Assembly: GCA_027623615.1 (NCBI GenBank)
Contig: JAQBVH010000147.1
Coordinates: 1 to 7,386, forward strand
Length of the DNA: 7,386 nt
DNA from: Planctomycetota bacterium
Lineage (GTDB): Bacteria; Planctomycetota; UBA1135; GCA-002686595
Direction: 5' to 3'
Shown here: piece after piece, positions 5,768 to 7,386 of the stretch
How the letters are laid out: every line of letters starts with the position of its first letter
Position numbering within the stretch: position 1 is the first letter of the stretch
Notes under the pieces: model-generated
Seen by the model: the letters and a program-made list of their open reading frames with translations, nothing else
What the model was told of the DNA's origin: nothing
The model's database searches: none
Translations under genes and position numbers: made by a program

Positions 5768-7386
5768 GCTCCTCGGCGGGCTACGAACGCCTGCACCGAC
5801 TGGTCCAGCGCTGGTGCTGGGACCAGGGTTGGCGCGGGCTGCGCGAGGTCCAGGAGGCCGCGGTCGAGCCCGTGCTCGCGGGCGAGCGCGACCTGATCCT
5901 GGCGGCGGCCACCGCGGCGGGAAAGACCGAGGCGGCCTTCCTGCCCATCACCTCGGCCCTGCTCGACGAGCCTGCGGACAGCGTGCAGGCGCTCTACGTC
6001 TCGCCCCTCAAGGCGCTGATCAACGACCAGCACCGCCGGCTCGAGGAGCTCTGCGGCGACGTCGGTGTCCCCGTGCACCGCTGGCACGGCGACGTCGGCT
6101 CCCACAAGAAGCAGGCGCTGCTCGAGGACCCGCGCGGCGTGCTCCTGATCACGCCCGAGTCCCTCGAAGCCCTCTTCGTCCTACGCGGGCGCGCCCTCCC
6201 GCGCCTGTTCGGTCACCTGCGCTACGTGGTGATCGACGAGATGCACTCGTTCCTCGGCAGCGAGCGCGGCCGCCAGCTGCAGTCGCTCCTGCACCGCATC
6301 GAGCTGGTGATCCGCCGACGCGTGCCGCGCATCGGCCTCTCGGCCACCCTGGGCGACATGTTCCTCGCGCGCGACTTCCTCCGTCCGGACGACCCCGAGC
6401 GCGTGCAGGTGATCGAGGGCGACGCGGGCGACCACGAGCTCCTGCTCCAGGTGCGCGCGGCGGTCCAGGTGGGGGAGGCCAGCGCCGAGGACCAGACCGC
6501 GCAGCACCTGTTCTCCGTGCTGCGCGGGCAGAGCAACCTGGTCTTCGGCTCGAGCCGGCGCTCGGTCGAGGACTACGCCGCGCGCCTGCGCGACCTGTGC
6601 GTGGACGCGAAGCTGCCCAACGAGTTCTTCCCGCACCACGGCAGCCTGGCCAAGTCCCTGCGCGAGGAGGTCGAGGCCGCCCTGCAGAACAGCGAGTCGC
6701 CGCGCACGGTCGTCTGCACGAGCACGCTCGAGATGGGCATCGACGTGGGCGACATCACGAGCGTGGCGCAGATCGGTCCGCCGCCGTCGGTGGCCTCGTT
6801 GCGCCAGCGCCTCGGGCGCTCCGGCCGGCGCGGGAGCCCGTCGATCCTGCGCCTGTACGCGGCCGAGCGACTCCTCGACGAGGCGAGCGCGATCCAGGAC
6901 CGGCTGCGCGAGGAGCTGGTGCAGGCGATCGCGTGCTGCGAGCTGCTCCTCGAGGGCTGGTGCGAGCCGCCGCCGGCCGAGGCGCTGCACCTCTCGACGT
7001 TGGTGCAGCAGGTCCTCTCCGTGATCGCCCAGCACTCGGGGGCACGCGCCGATCAGCTGCACTCGGCGCTCTGCGCGGCGGGGGTCTGGTCCGAGGTCAA
7101 CGCCACCTTGTTCGCGCGCCTCCTGCGCGCCCTCGCGGGCCGCGACCTGATCACCCAGGACGCGCAGGGCACGCTCCTGACCGGGCTGGCGGGCGAGCGG
7201 TTGATCGAGGACTACCACTTCTACGCAGCGTTCAAGACCTCCGAGGAGTACCGCATCCTCGCCGACGGCAGGGAGCTGGGCACGATCCCGGTGCACGTCG
7301 CGATTCAGATCGGCGCCGGCATCATCTTCGGCGGCCGCCGTTGGCGCGTGGTCGAGGTCGACGAGGAGCGCGGCGAGATCCGGGTC
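5764..7386 (+). CDS. brxHI: Lhr/BrxHI-like DEAD/DEAH superfamily II helicase (3' end outside window)
   Basis: The frame is open for 541 codons from GTG 5764 to the right edge, without a stop. The SF2 helicase motifs appear in order: Q-motif region LREVQEAA (Gln30), motif I ATAAGKTE at 49-56 (Lys54), Ia YVSPLKALINDQ at 78-89, Ib TPES at 130-133, motif II DEMH at 158-161, motif III SAT at 193-195, motif IV-like LVFGSSRRS at about 259-267, HHGSL at 291-295, motif V TSTLEMGIDVGD at 319-330 and motif VI QRLGRSGRRG at 348-357. The DEMH box, the GLSATLGD context and QRLGRSGRR are typical of Lhr-like helicases. A winged-helix-like region follows at about 380-480, then a segment (YHFYAAFKTSEEYRIL, later GRRWRVVEVD) resembling the beta-rich C-terminal part of this family. 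All catalytic motifs are intact. Expected role: ATP-driven 3'-5' translocation on nucleic acid in the cytoplasm, working with the BrxD-like ATPase. The symbol reflects similarity to the BREX type 2 helicase. A generic Lhr-like helicase is the alternative. Confidence 0.9.
   Translation, partial: MSSSAGYERLHRLVQRWCWDQGWRGLREVQEAAVEPVLAGERDLILAAATAAGKTEAAFLPITSALLDEPADSVQALYVSPLKALINDQHRRLEELCGDVGVPVHRWHGDVGSHKKQALLEDPRGVLLITPESLEALFVLRGRALPRLFGHLRYVVIDEMHSFLGSERGRQLQSLLHRIELVIRRRVPRIGLSATLGDMFLARDFLRPDDPERVQVIEGDAGDHELLLQVRAAVQVGEASAEDQTAQHLFSVLRGQSNLVFGSSRRSVEDYAARLRDLCVDAKLPNEFFPHHGSLAKSLREEVEAALQNSESPRTVVCTSTLEMGIDVGDITSVAQIGPPPSVASLRQRLGRSGRRGSPSILRLYAAERLLDEASAIQDRLREELVQAIACCELLLEGWCEPPPAEALHLSTLVQQVLSVIAQHSGARADQLHSALCAAGVWSEVNATLFARLLRALAGRDLITQDAQGTLLTGLAGERLIEDYHFYAAFKTSEEYRILADGRELGTIPVHVAIQIGAGIIFGGRRWRVVEVDEERGEIRV

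Noticed and set aside
6181..7296. 371-codon minus-strand frame opposite the helicase
   Set aside because: The + strand frame across the same bases carries helicase motifs II-VI, so the antisense frame is a shadow.
1..7386. CRISPR arrays, tRNA or rRNA genes, insertion sequences or attachment sites
   Set aside because: I saw no regularly spaced repeats, cloverleaf-like or conserved rRNA segments, transposase frames or terminal inverted repeats. The window is almost fully coding.

Overview
The window is very GC-rich, and all genuine genes lie on the + strand. Four coding regions fill it almost completely. In order they are: the 3' part of a TerB/TerB-C domain gene (entering from the left), a large secreted glycine-rich lipoprotein gene, a BrxD-type (DUF2791) P-loop ATPase gene, and the 5' part of an Lhr/BrxHI-type superfamily II helicase gene that runs off the right edge. 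High GC, large Gly-rich lipoproteins with bacterial Ig-like (SbsA/Big_5-type) domains, and leaderless-looking starts suggest a high-GC Planctomycetota or Myxococcota-like bacterium. This is inference from style only; the window contains no phylogenetic marker.

Layout: 1-847 encodes the TerB domain followed by a TerB-C domain. It is followed by a hairpin with an AAAA loop (865-889) in a short gap. 951-4325 encodes a lipoprotein of about 1124 residues: signal peptide with lipobox, two Ig-like beta domains, a long Gly-rich middle and a beta-rich C-terminus. A gap of about 70 bp follows. 4397-5767 encodes the 456-residue ATPase. 5764-7386 encodes the helicase, whose GTG start overlaps the ATPase stop by four bases (GTGA). 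The helicase has no stop inside the window, but its frame is open throughout and contains every SF2 helicase motif.

Together, the TerB-C protein, the BrxD-like ATPase and the BrxHI-like helicase look like a three-gene DNA-processing module. Related ATPase-helicase pairs occur in type 2 BREX phage-defence loci, and TerB-N/TerB-C proteins have been linked to such ATPase and helicase genes in Ter-system comparative genomics. No BREX methylase, PglZ or protease is visible here, so this would be a stand-alone module or part of a larger locus. The unusual element is the exported lipoprotein gene between the TerB-C gene and the ATPase-helicase pair. It and the ATPase gene each carry a TANNNT -10-like hexamer exactly 7 bases before the ATG, which suggests separate leaderless promoters. 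Whether the lipoprotein belongs to the module or is an unrelated insertion is the main open question.
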